Part shown: positions 34,173 to 45,301 of the stretch, one piece after another | How the letters are laid out: each line of letters starts with the position of its first letter | Position numbering within the stretch: position 1 is the first letter of the stretch | Source: Bryoerythrophyllum caledonicum | Lineage: Eukaryota > Streptophyta > Bryopsida > Pottiales > Pottiaceae | NCBI GenBank assembly: GCA_963971425.1 | Contig: OZ020521.1 | Location: forward strand, 3,226,501-3,290,500 | Length of the DNA stretch: 64,000 bases | Reading direction: 5' to 3' | Made by a program: the position numbers and the translations under genes | Notes under the pieces: model-generated | What the model was told of the DNA's origin: nothing | The model's database searches: none | The model's input: only the letters and a program-made list of their open reading frames with translations

Positions 34173-34615
34173 TTAACCACAAAATGTCCCCAAATGGGTT
34201 TCTTGACGCTCCGTCATGTTACTATGGTGTCAGTTTATAACATTCATTTTTGAAAAAATTCTGTAGATGGGCATTAATGAAACATTTGTGGCAGAACGAT
34301 TTTTTTTCCTAAATCCAACATTCAATTAAAAAGTGATGCTTTGAAGAAAAATAAATAGATTTACTTTCCTACATGAATAGCAAATTTCTATACCCCTAGT
34401 CATTGCAAGTCTATTTTTTCTTATCCTAATCACCTCCATTGCTTGTGATTTTTGGCTTGCAATGACCTAACAGAAGGTAGAACCTAGATTCATAAAATGA
34501 ATGCAATTTGTAGTGGAAAATATGCCATTATCTTGAGTCAAAGTATGGTAACCATGTCCGTGCAGGGGAAGAAAAAAACCATACTACACTCTTCAAATGT
34601 ATGTTGTCTTGCTTA
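34173..34615 (+). mobile_element. TTAA MITE, degenerate or truncated
   Basis: The left part (TTAACCACAAAATGTCCCC, then gaaaaaattctgtagatgggcatt) aligns with the left part of the element at 1336. The right part (34370-34610: tacccctagt, gcaatgacctaac, catcttgagtcaaag) aligns with 61741-61980 of the element at 61277. No right terminus was found. The element may be a truncated member of the latter family. Positions 34616-35080 are unassigned. Confidence 0.5.
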
Positions 34616-36300
34616 AAAACATCGTACAAAGATTACATCGTACCAACAAGTGAAAGCACACAATTAGCAAAGAACTTGGAGCAACGGTGACTAAACCATC
34701 ATTGTTGCGTCCGTAAACAATGAAAACAATAGTTTACGAAAGAAACTATCAACTACTCAGCAACCAAGGCTAGGGAAAAAGAAATAAATACCCATACCAC
34801 AATATTTAGTAATTGGTCTACAAGGATCCTTTACTCGCCCCCTTTTCTCGTGCTGAAGCCCCTTTTACACGGACAAACCCCAAAATTAATGCAAATTGGA
34901 GGAACTTCCAATCATGAAAACCTCTCAAGTCCAGAGAAATCAAGTCGATCTAGAGAAAAGACACCAACAACCCATATAGAAAAATGATCGGCCGGGAGAA
35001 ATGAGAGCCCCATCGTTAATCGCCTCCAACACTTTTTAATGGCTAGACCTTGTCTACGTAGACTCTCAATGTGCTAAACACTATGGACACAACCATTGAC
35101 CTATTGGTATCTCTAAAAGAGGTGGAGTCAGACATTCTAGATGCCACTCCGTAGAACACAAGTCACAAATGACCATTGTAGCAGCCCGTTTGGCACTACC
35201 ACACAACCAACATTGCAATCCAAGAGAGATGTGAGAAAGACCAAAGTGTATCGTGCCATAAATGTATGGCAAATGGCAAGGCACGCAATTGCACGTGTGA
35301 TCCTTCCATACCTTACCATCATGACCCTCCAATAGCAACACTCCTGAGTTCTTCACCTCACGAACTTGTAAGATCATCCGTCCCGTCGTCACATCCAAGG
35401 AAGTGGGCACTACTTGCTACAGATACACATGGTCTCTAGGAGTAAAACGTTGCACTTGCAGTCGGTAGCCTCTTCCTTGTATCGTAGCATAGTGCAATGT
35501 ATCTCGATGTTAAACAATAGAGAGATTTTCCAACGCCATATGCATTACCCGCTTGAACAATTCCGCACGTTGCTCACATACTTGAGCCCACGTGTCTAGA
35601 TTGTCTATGTTAGCCAACACGGTGCCAACATCTGTCTAAATGGTCTTTGGTAACACCGAATGCCTTCCAAACAACAAGAAGTAAGGAGAAAAGAACGCCA
35701 AGGATGCTTGCTTACTAAACCGGTAGCCCATGGCTATCCATGGTAGTTGCAAGTCCCAATCCTGGTAATGTCGCTTCTTCAAGATGTACTTCCGAAGCCT
35801 CCTCTTCACAGTTTGCACCATGCGCTCCGCCAATCCATCCGCTTCAGGATGATCCTGAAGCGCGGATCATCCTGAAAAGTAGTGCGTTGATCTATCATTG
35901 CTTGCTCACACAACGTTTGAAATTCACCCAAGAACTCACGACCTTGGTTTATGAGAACTTCCGCTAGAGCTCCAAAACAACTTAGAACACGATCAAGGAA
36001 AGAGTATGCACTGCCATCATTGAACTTGTCAGGCAAGGCTACTTGCTCGATCCACTTTAAAAAAATGTTCAATCATCACTAACACATACTTGTTGTGTTG
36101 AGGTGTCACTGGCAGTGGACCTACAAAGTCCAAGCTCTTCATGTATCCTAAGCCCATTGTGAGCAAAATTAACCCCCCTTAAAAGGAGAGTTAATTTGAA
36201 TACAAGGTCCAAACTCAAGGGTTCAGATCAATGCTCATGACCACTCACACACAAGACTCATAAGGATTTAAGGTATTTAGTTGCATTCAGAGGAGCGTTA

Positions 36301-36665
36301 GAGCATCTCCACCCGGAGACAGAGAACCACCAATTTGGAGTTCTATGAAAACAAAAAGTTGCACTCGACACCTCAAAACGGGGAAACTTTATAAAATTTT
36401 AGAAGTTTTGGTGCATGGCACTGAGAAATCTCCTTGGATGGGGGGAGTGCACCATTTTTTGATGTTGGCGACACACCCATACCGTTGCGACACGTGGCGC
36501 CGTGTCATTGGTGGCGGGAGGTGAAAGGTTAAATGGTCAATTGGGTTGAAAAAAATTTGGAGTTTGGGGTGGAGCCAAGCAAACGCCAAACCCTAAATCA
36601 CTTTTGGCGTGGAGAAGATTTTCCGTGCTAGCATGGAAAATTCCGCGCCAGGAGTGGAGATGCTC
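36301..36665. mobile_element. GAGCATCTCCACC MITE with TTA TSD (365 bp)
   Basis: Inverted ends GAGCATCTCCACC...GTGGAGATGCTC with TTA directly outside both ends (36298-36300, 36666-36668). It is strongly similar to 55002-55391 throughout, sharing 'ggagaaccaccaa', 'aaacggggaaactttataaa', 'gacacgtggcgcc' and 'ttggggtggagccaagcaa'. Non-coding. The TTA duplication points to PIF/Harbinger. It lies within the 3.1-kb element and is therefore the youngest layer at that site. Confidence 0.8.
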
Positions 36666-37334
36666 TTAACTCCCCCTTTTTAGGGTGACAGAATTTGCCA
36701 CTAGCAGTCAATCCTTGAGTGGTTTAAATTGCTCTTAGTTGGCTCAAGTCATGTCATTTTGGCTGCCTAAAATTAGATCAACTTACTTTTAATTGAGTTC
36801 ACTTTCATCCATACAAATTCTTTCCACAACGAGTCCTGATTAATTGAAATTATAGGGTTATTGACCCATCATCACGACGTAGATTAGTTCAGCTCACTTC
36901 AGCATGGTTTAGATAGTCAAACTTAATTAGGGTTCAATCAACTAATTTAATTCATCCTAATTATCCTTCGTCATCCTTCTCCTTCCTTTTTTAAAGTTAT
37001 TTCCTTTACTGCAATCCTTCTTTTTTTCATTTACTTTTCCCTTTCTTTTACTATATCCTCCTTTACTCGTTCTTCCACTTACTCTTTTATTTTTATTTTA
37101 CTTTTTATTTTATCTTTTTTTTTTAATTTTAGAATTTTTAGAATTTCCTTTTTACTTTTCCGGCCCCCTTAATCTCTGATTAAGGTTGGGCGATCAGGAC
37201 CAATTCTGCCCATATCTTTCGGCCTACAACTCTAGCAAGTCAACAAAATTATCCGGTAACGCACCTGCTCCGCGATAATGGAAATGGAAGCCAATCTACC
37301 AGCTTGTGGCGCAACAACACAATCAGGGCTCCAG

Positions 37335-37512
37335 CTCTCGTGCATTTACTCCTTCAGCTGGCCCCCACCTACTCGTCGATGGCATCCACGATGAAGATCA
37401 CTTCGCATCCTCTCATCTTCGGCTTCTCCAGGAACGGCAAGCTCTCCACAGGCTTCTTGCTCTCTCCGGTGATGTAATAGATCTCCTTATGTTCCGCCGC
37501 TTCCTTGACTCG
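37335..37512 (-). pseudogene. captured HSP90 gene fragment
   Basis: A minus-strand frame reads KEIYYITGESKK, PFLEKPKMRGCEVIF and VDAIDE, matching the highly conserved middle-domain segment of cytosolic HSP90 (consensus DIYYITGESKK...VDAIDEY...QLKE). A QLKE-like continuation follows at about 37340 after a frame change. Only about 60 residues are recognisable, with no chaperone ATPase domain nearby, so this is a non-functional piece of a host gene. It lies inside the 3.1-kb element at 36158-39253, suggesting capture during transposition; an older nearby insertion is the alternative. Confidence 0.75.
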
Positions 37513-39438
37513 GATCCAAGAAGAGGAGTATACAACGCGACGGCAGCAACGCTTCCCCGCGAGCCAGCACCTCCCTGACAACAACCTCCTCTGCGCGCAT
37601 CAACTGCGGCAACTCCTTCCTCGACCAAAACTTCTAAATCCGAAAGATTGCCAGCAAACTCTCGATTCAATTCCTATCTAGAGCTACAGATCCTCTTCCA
37701 CAGAAAGAAGAAAAATCCAAGAAAGAATCATCCGAGAAAGAAGAAAAATCCAAAGCTGAACCGCAACAGTCTAGTGACTACGACACTACCTCCTATTGCT
37801 CAAATAGGCTACAAATCTTGTTTCACAAAGTAAAGAATCCTTTGATCGAGAGAAAACAGTAACGAGAAAAATTCGAATGGCTACAACACTTTATAATGCT
37901 GCTCATTCAAAAGTCCAGAGGCTATGGCGCTTCCTCTTCTACTGCTCAACCACCGATTGTAACGACAGCATCCAACTTCTAATCCTCCTCGACCTAACGA
38001 CATTTATAGCAAAGGCCGCTATCTTCTCCACTAGCAATAATTATTTACAGCGACACGGTCATCACATGGAATCATTCCCCCCGGCTTCATCATTTCCAAA
38101 TCTACAACACGCATCTCTCGCACTGACCAACTGTAGTGTCAATGTGATCGCGGTGCGTTCTCAGACCATGACCTTCAAGCGCAGCTGTTCAACACCATGC
38201 GCATTTATCTTCCGTACAATAGTAACGAAGTTCGAGACACCTTTGACCTTCACCTGGGACTCTTTGAACCTCTTCCCCAGGTCAAGCCGTTCAAGCTTCC
38301 CATCCTCGGCAATGCACGTCCCTTTCTTCTTCCACGCCTCCACTTCTACGCACAATTCATCACCCTAGCTTCATGCCACCGCCCCAGCTGCTCTCCCTCC
38401 TAACTCAAATCCTAGCTCTTGCGCATCCACTGTAGCAGAGTTGTCCCGTCACCCCGGTAGTGCAGCTCTCCTCCGACCCCTCCACAACGCGCAACCGCTC
38501 AGCACCTTCTCCTCCCATGTTCCCGCCTGACTTGCCTCGATTCAACGGGTCCCCACGATTCCGGGGAACATTTCCAAGGGAACTAAAAAAACCTCTGCCA
38601 GCTCGGAGGAGGACTATTAATAATTAAGAAGGATTTTAAAAAGATAAATTCTAACCATGCCACCAAGGCCAGCCCATGATCGCCACTTCTTGGTGCTATT
38701 TTTCCTATCTTAATTGTTTAAGCTTACCTAATTTCTTCCTAGGGCACATGCGACCACTCATGCATGGAGTTTTTAGCTTAGCTAAAGTAGTCATCAATTC
38801 ATGGCCACAACTCTAAGGTTTTTGATGTTCTCTTTTTATTTTTAATTTTTAGTCCCTCTTTTGCGTACTCTTACTTCCCTTCTTTTAATCTTATCTCTTT
38901 TTCCGGTTAGGAAATTTCCTTCTACTCTCCCTTATTCAATATCTTTTCTCGACAAGGCCCTATCTAATTGTGTTAAAAACACATGGATTTGAATTTTTTT
39001 TGGTTTTATTATATTTTTTTTTTGGTGAGGGTCCTTTTTAATTGTAAGGTTTGATTTTAATTAAATTTTTTTTTTGCCAAGTGGGGATGATGAGTCACTT
39101 CTAATTAGAAAATAACCTTAAAGAGGCATCTTCGGCCCATTTAGTCATAAAAGGTGGTTTTGGTTAGACCACTTGTCCTAATTATTGGTTCTTAATGCTA
39201 ATTAATGAATGTTAAAGCCCAAATGACATTGTGAGCAATTTTTTAGGCTCACACCCATAATTGGTAATGGTTACAATTGAGGCATTGGAGAGTTAAAAGA
39301 TGCTCGCAAACAATCACTCACTATGCATCGGGCCACCAGAGCTTGAACTTGTCACTGCATTCCTTGCCACCAACGGTGAAGCTAGAACAAGCTGTAAGTC
39401 CTTTGCACCCCAAAGTGCCCAAGGTCTTCATGCGTGTC

Positions 39439-40391
39439 TTTAACCCCTAAGGTACTGTGACAGTTTTACACCAAAAACACTTCAAAATTAAAGGATTCTA
39501 GTGCAATGAATAAAGAGAGTAACAAAACCTTTGATTTTTAGTTCTGACCGTAGGATCTCAATTAAGGCTTACTAAGTAATACATGTACAAAATTTCATAA
39601 AGTTTGACCGCACGGATTGAAAGATTATAGTGTTTGAAGTCAAGCAAATGGTACATTTTCTTCCTTGCGTTTAGTGGATCAGCAAACTTTCACTTTAGTT
39701 GGTGTCAAACTTTTTGACTACACAAGGTCTAAATCTATTACCATCTTTTTAAGCATGATGTTAGCTCCTTACACACAAATGTTTAGAGGTAGAGACGGGG
39801 TGTAGCATATTCAAAACAGTGTGCAAGGAGTCGAGGCTCAAAATTTGTTAATTCACACTTCAATTTTTTTTGAACTTAATATGTTTTCGATTGATAATCC
39901 GAATGGTTAATAAGAAGGTATACATTACATATTGTTGTGGAAAAAATAAAGAGTGAAAAATATGAAGATCTCTAGGTTTTATGTGGAAAAGAAGAAGTTT
40001 TTTTGGTACCTTGCTCGACAATAAGTGACAATGTGTGAAAATGTTTGACTTGGGTTGGTATGCTATTTTTTACTAAAGACAAGAACTTTTTTTTGACAAT
40101 ATGAAGGGAAATAATATTACTTGCGAGTACTGAAAATCTCACTTTCAATAGAGTGTCCTATCAAAAGTTTTTGGAGGTGCCCGAGGTGCCCGCCCTCCCC
40201 ATTTAAAATTCAAAACCCTATAACTTTTTCATTAAATGTTCAATTTAGGAAAAAATTGTTTTCCCACTAAGGTCTTGGTAATGTCTTTCTATAGTAAAAA
40301 ATTCAAAGAAGAATGTTGGAAATTGACACTATAAGAAGCTAACCAAACTTTCAAAAAGCCCATTTTTGACACTTGGTACCTTAGGGGTTAA
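39439..40391 (-). mobile_element. TTAA-flanked MITE (family 1, 953 bp) in Gypsy fossil
   Basis: Starts TTAACCCCTAAGGTACTGTG and ends CTTGGTACCTTAGGGGTTAA; the whole is the reverse-complement counterpart of 1336-2289. It interrupts the integrase region of the Gypsy fossil: recognisable Gypsy sequence continues on both sides and TTAA is present once at each junction, so the inserted target was a single TTAA. Non-coding. Confidence 0.85.
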
Positions 40392-41039
40392 TAATCTTCA
40401 CTTTCTCCAATGGCGACGGCACAACCTTCCAGGTACCATTGGACCACACTCTTAAAAGGTGAGTCCTCTCCCATACGAACGGTTTTGCTCGTTGTGAGAC
40501 CCGATCTCCCTCCTTAGCAGACCACGTAGACACCACTTCTTCATTCTTCAAAAAGTGCATCACGTTCAAGTCTTCACATATGTCTTTGGCGCCCCAGATT
40601 CTTCACCACCATCTTCATCTATTGTGGCCACAGTAGTTCCATCGATGTCATCTCCACGCATCGCCAATACACTTAGAAAGGCCAAACAATGCTAATCTAG
40701 CAATGAATCGGTCTCATCCTCACCGTGCCACCTAGCGCCCGTAGCATCCGTTTGATTTGGGATTGAATTGCAACTAAGGCCGTCGGCATTCATGTTCATC
40801 AATCCTCCTTTGTGCATCACCTTGAAGTCTTATTCCATCAACATTGAGGCCCACCGTGCTAGCTTCCCTCAGGGTTGTTTCGGCTTACGTCCCTCCGATA
40901 GTGTCCGTCTGTCCGGCTGTCCGTTTAATAGAGGCTCTTGTCTGTCCGATAAGGGTCAACCCTGGTTTGACCATGACTTGAGGTAAATCAATTTACCCAC
41001 TGCCACAAAGGCAGCTATGTGGCTTACACGTCGACTATA

Positions 41040-41430
41040 GGGTCGCGCGCGCACAGACATGGTGCGGGCGCGTGAAGGGGCAGGCGCATACAAAGATGGT
41101 CAGGCGCATACTGGGTAGAGCCGGGCAGATACAGAGAGGGACCGAGCGCGTACTTTAAAGGCTGGGCGCATACAGGGAAGGACCGGGCGCGTACCGTGAG
41201 GGGCTGGGCCCATACAGGGAAGGACCGGGCGCGTACCGTGAGGGGCTGGGCGCATACAAGGAGGGACTGGGGGTGGACCGTAAGGGGCGAGGCGCGCGCG
41301 GTGAAGAGCCGGGCGCATACCGGAAGGGGTTGGGTGCGTCCGACCAAGGTCGCGCGCGCGCTAATGATTGGGTGCGTTTGTGGAGGGGCTGGGCGCATTT
41401 GTGAAGGGGGCTAGGCCGGGCGCTTGGCAT
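41040..41430 (-). repeat. 21-bp GC-rich minisatellite array 1
   Basis: At least twelve degenerate 21-bp units. On the minus strand the consensus is close to tacgcgcccggtcc followed by a variable 7-bp spacer; adjacent units alternate between acgcgcccggtcc and atgcgcccagccc forms. Because the period is a multiple of three and the units lack stop codons, several minus-strand frames stay open by chance. The array begins just downstream of the kinase-like pseudogene and on the same strand. Related arrays are at 47075 and 50105. Confidence 0.85.
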
Positions 41431-41650
41431 CTAGGGGTGCGTGCGTACAAGTATGTGATTTAGGGGTTGCCCGCGCTCTTGACGGCTTAACATGCATGAA
41501 CTTCATATCGCAATGTGTATGAAAAGTGTTAATATTTTATTTATTACAAGATGGGCAAAACACACCACTACATCACAATGCTAGTACATATTGCAAAAGA
41601 TGGGCAAAACACACCATTACATCACAATGCTAGTACATATTGCAAAAGGA

Positions 41651-43264
41651 TCAAAAATTTGCGTGAACTATTAAAACACTAAGCCAAAATTGTTGTATCT
41701 CATAGCGGAAGCAAGCGCCTGGAATTTCAAAGTTGAATGGTTTGGCCATTAGCTCGTCAACCACTTTAGAGACTCTAAGACGTTTGATTGGATCTCGCTC
41801 CAGTAACTTGTCGATCTTCACTTGAAAAGCTGCGTAGTTGATAGTTGATTTGAAGAATGTTGAGTGAGATTCTTTCGCCCAAATTGCTCTAGCCATCCAC
41901 CCAACAGAGTACGAATTGGCGAGCTGGGTGTATTGGTGTCACCGGTGCATCACATCCAATGCCATTTCCGAATTTTGTGGGCCGAATTTGTAAAACAACT
42001 CTGGAGCTACCGAATGTCGTTTACGGCGTTGATTGTCAAGCTCCGTCTCAGTCCGGAATCCATATTTTGATGGCTCTCCGTGTGATACTCGGCTCGCAAT
42101 TCCCCAATCACAAACGCCAATGAAGACGGACCCTGGTTTCTCTAGAGGAAAGTGGAGAAGCACGTTTGTGGGAGCGATGTCATTCTCAATGACATTTGCT
42201 TTGGGGACTTGGACCAGGGTGCACATCAAAGTCCAAGAAAGTTTTGTTCTATTCTTCCGAAAGGCTAAGATTTGTATTGTATCCTCTGCCGAAATGTATG
42301 GAGCTGATAGGATTGAGTTACTCGAAGCCGCCGGATTTGCCTTTGAATCGACGGTTTTAAAATAGGCCCAACTACCACCATTCTACCACAATGTGTACGC
42401 CTCCATATTCTTCAAATTCACTGCCCAAAACTTTATAACTCCTCGGTGTGCAACATGACATATCATGGCCTCGTGAGACCGTTGTCTAAATTTCTCCTTC
42501 GGATCAGATGCCATTGGCATTTTCCCGGCAAACTCCATGTATGCCGAAATGGCTCTCACACCCACGATGCGGACCTTCCAAACCTTTCCGTATCCACCAA
42601 CGGCGTCATATCCGGAAAGTCCATAAACTCCGATATCTTCTGGAAGGAATTGCACGCTGTGCAACATATGCATTTCCATGGCCGACTTCATTGCTTGTTC
42701 ATTCCAAGGCATGCCTCTCGTACGAGAGCTTGAAAACTTGCCAATTGTGGTCCTCACATCTTCGAGGAACTTGCAGAGTTCCAAGTCTCGAGGCAAATGC
42801 TGGCCCCCGCGAGGTTTTTTCACCTCACAATCGAATATATGCGATGCATTACTTGTGCATTGAGTGATTACTCTCTCCATGAATGAGGCATAGTGGTACA
42901 TGTCGTATGCATCCTTGTACGATTCAAAACTCTCCAGAGCGCGCTCAAATTTTGACTAGAGGTTGGCTTATAGGCACATGATTCCTGGCTCTCACTTCTC
43001 CAAATAAACTTGACGGAATCGTACCACGTCAGTTTCATAGCACTAACGGTAATATTGTATTGCCACACCTTGAAGAAATGCGGTATACACCTTCGGTGGA
43101 TAACCCGCATTCTTCTCGTGCGCAAAGATTTTTTGCTTTGCCTTCGGTTCATCAGAAGGATTACGGCTCGACTCTGCAACGTTAGTAGGTGGAAGCTCAC
43201 ATGCATCTGGAGCATTTAAATCAACATACGCATGGCGCTTTCCAGTATTACAATTAGTGGCCAT
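41651..43264 (-). pseudogene. kinase-like multicopy gene, decayed
   Basis: One minus-strand frame of about 1.6 kb (537 codons) is recognisable from MATNCNTGKRHAYVDLNAP to FEIPGACFRYEI, interrupted by about six stop codons but apparently by no frame change. The C-terminal part has protein-kinase landmarks in order: a glycine-rich loop GGYGKVWKV, a catalytic-loop analogue NDIAPTNVLL, CDWGIAS in place of DFG, VAPEL (the APE motif) and a C-lobe tail (SVGWMARAIW, DKLLERDPIKRLRVSKVVDEL). The HRD histidine/arginine are not evident, so it may have been a pseudokinase even when intact. The N-terminal third is unrecognised. All stops can be explained by C-to-T or G-to-A changes. I recall similar proteins in non-flowering plants, but this is memory, not a search. 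Confidence 0.65.
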
Positions 43265-43399
43265 TCCAATAATCGCAACCCTATACAAACTAGAATTAAA
43301 AAAAAAACAAAACATCTTGTAGCCCAAAAAATCCGCAGTCTCCAAAACACCCAAGAATCACTCTTATTCCTAGTTCCTCGTCCTGGGATGGTCTAGCGT

Positions 43400-44865
43400 C
43401 TAATGTTAAGTAGTTTTTCTCTAATTGTAGATCAAAAGTTATCTTCTATTGAATTACTTAAATTTATGCACTTGTTATTAGGGAATTAAGCTTTAAAATG
43501 CATCACTCTTAGCATTCCACTCTTAAGGTGTTAGTCCTAAGGATTTAGGTGCTTAGGTACAGCGTTGCTCCTCTAAAGAGCCTTGCTCTTTAATTAACCA
43601 TAAATGTGCAAGCTAGTTAGTTTCCTAGTCTTTGTCATCTTCGGCTCATAGATACTATCCATTACACTTTATGTTTGTTCTTTAATTAAATCCATTAGAA
43701 TTCACGAATTTATCTTATGGAATTTGCTCAACTTCTTACATACGTCCCCCGGTTCACGTATTCACGTACTCATCACAAGTGTTAGACTCAAACAACACAC
43801 AAGTTAGATTAAGCCTCTAAATAATTATATTCTAAGACCTGACTTAAATCTAACCTATCTATTAGTCCTTAACACTTAAATGCAAAAAATATATCTTCAC
43901 TCTTATACTTGCATGACTTAAGTTCTATAACTCAGACTTAAGTTCTATCAACCATACTTAAGTTCTTAGTCACAGTAGACTTAAGTTTTCTTATTTACAC
44001 ATCCATAAGACTCTCATCTTATGTTTTAATACTTAAGTTTTCACACTTAAACTTAAGTTTTACATCAACTACTTATGCATTCCTCACATTAATGCATTAA
44101 GTTACTTACTTCAAATTAACTCCTAAATGCTTCACTCACATTTAAAATTAAAACTTTAACACCCACAAGGTCACTTTGGCCTAGTCAAGGTCCTTCTCTA
44201 ACTTAACCTCTTGAAGATTTGATATTAAGTATGCACATTTCACTCAGAGACAATATATTAAATTGAATCCACTAACATACACAATTTCATGCCACATGAA
44301 CAGTTAGGATGATATCCTAATTTCTACAATGAAGATCTAAATATGTAATGCATTTATGCATAGGAATTTTATCCACAATTAATACCTCATGCATACAATT
44401 GCATTTACAAAACACAATGTCAAATTTATTCTATGAAGATCTAATATTATTGCAATTATACATATGACTCAAATCACACACAAGACTTTACATATGCAAA
44501 TTCAATAATAATTATATATATATATATATAACTAAATACTCTTACAACATTAAGAGTCATCAACTAGCTTTTTCACCGAAAGCTAGGGCTCACTCCAATC
44601 TTCTTCCAAGGAATGGCTATGGAAATGGCAAAGAATGCTAAAAATTCAAGCTATTCATTCTACTCTAAATCTGAGAGGCACACCTCTTGGTAAAGAGGTT
44701 TTCCCTAGAATTAACCATTAAGATGAATTCCACTAAATCCTCACATCTATTCATATCTATTCATGAAAAGGTATACCTTCCCAAAGGGTTCGAGTTCAAC
44801 TTTTTTCCCATTATTTCCTAATTCTTGGATATGAATAGACATTTTTTAATTAATTAACCACTTAG
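43400..44865. other. AT-rich spacer with ACTTAAGTT motif cluster
   Basis: No coding frames. Between about 43915 and 44065 the palindrome-containing word acttaagttyt recurs about seven times at irregular spacing. An (AT)n microsatellite lies at about 44513-44530. The rest is AT-rich with no recognised ends. Confidence 0.45.
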
Positions 44866-45301
44866 TGTAAATGTAGTGCAGAAATTTTACTTTTTGAACA
44901 CTATTCATCTTTACAGTGTGAATAGGGATCATAAGTAGCACTAGTTTACAAATAGTATGAAACAGTGTGAACAATTACCCTAATTTTTTGGAATAGTGTA
45001 AAAAGACCAATAGGCGGTTAAGTAAGTTAGTAAAAGAAGTTATCAGGGGGAAGTTATCAAGAGTAAGTTACACGAGTAGTTATGGAAGTTGAGAGAGAAG
45101 ATCATTGGTCTAGGTCAAGAAACCAATAGTCACGAGAAGGATATAAAGGAACTGAATCCAACTTAGGAAACACCACATTTTTCTCACTTTGAATGTGTGT
45201 CCTAGGCTGGTGATTGTAACTCTCAAACTTTTATGAAATACAAGCCTAGTTTTATGATTTCGGATCTGTTGGTGTAATTTCTGCATTAGCAGTGGTCTAC
45301 A
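44866..45301 (+). mobile_element. LTR-like sequence with Copia-type primer site
   Basis: Sequence from about TGTAAATG (44866) to GTCTACA (45301) has LTR character: a tataaagga box near 45145, a plausible R/U5 with tgaaatacaag, and inverted similarity between its ends (gcagaaat near the start, atttctgca near the end). It is followed by ttacatcagag, resembling the tRNA-iMet primer-binding site used by Ty1/Copia elements. No matching second LTR or polymerase was found, so it is a solo or remnant LTR of an old element. The start is uncertain by several bases. Confidence 0.45.

Larger units (their letters stand above)
36158..39253. mobile_element. 3.1-kb TG...CA element inserted in the Gypsy fossil
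   Basis: Bounded by TGTGAGC at the left and GCTCACA at the right, with the 5-bp direct repeat cccat on both sides (36153-36157, 39254-39258). TG...CA ends plus a 5-bp duplication fit an LTR-type element, but I could not recognise two clearly similar LTRs or a polymerase, so a non-autonomous (LARD-like) element is possible. The interior contains a pyrimidine-rich stretch (36960-37150), a host HSP90 fragment (37335-37512) and a MITE (36301-36665). Around 38517-38580 the plus strand has a short frame reminiscent of a gag start. Broken and old. Confidence 0.6.
35081..40880 (-). mobile_element. Ty3/Gypsy fossil with PHD finger, twice interrupted
   Basis: Minus-strand parts in order from high to low coordinates: the end of RNase H at about 40880-40780 (RWASMLME, NMNADGLS), a linker and the zinc-binding segment of integrase (about 40570-40392 and 39438-39260), the integrase core (about 36150-35640, including FLKWIEQVALPDKF and YRFSKQASLAFFSPYFLLFG), and a PHD finger at about 35210-35085 with the C4HC3 spacing CWLCG, CDLCS, WHLEC and W.CP. 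The coding sequence is broken by many changes. It is also split by a TTAA MITE (39439-40391) and by a 3.1-kb element (36158-39253). No LTRs of its own were identified. Upstream parts (reverse transcriptase, gag) end abruptly at 40880. An old insertion. Confidence 0.8.

Noticed and set aside
37306-37578. 90-codon plus-strand frame
   Set aside because: Lies opposite the HSP90-like minus-strand fragment, whose conserved residues decide the strand.
41024-41430. Overlapping open frames encoding proline/arginine/tyrosine-rich repeats
   Set aside because: Product of the stop-free 21-bp minisatellite, which keeps several frames open at once; no start context or conservation.
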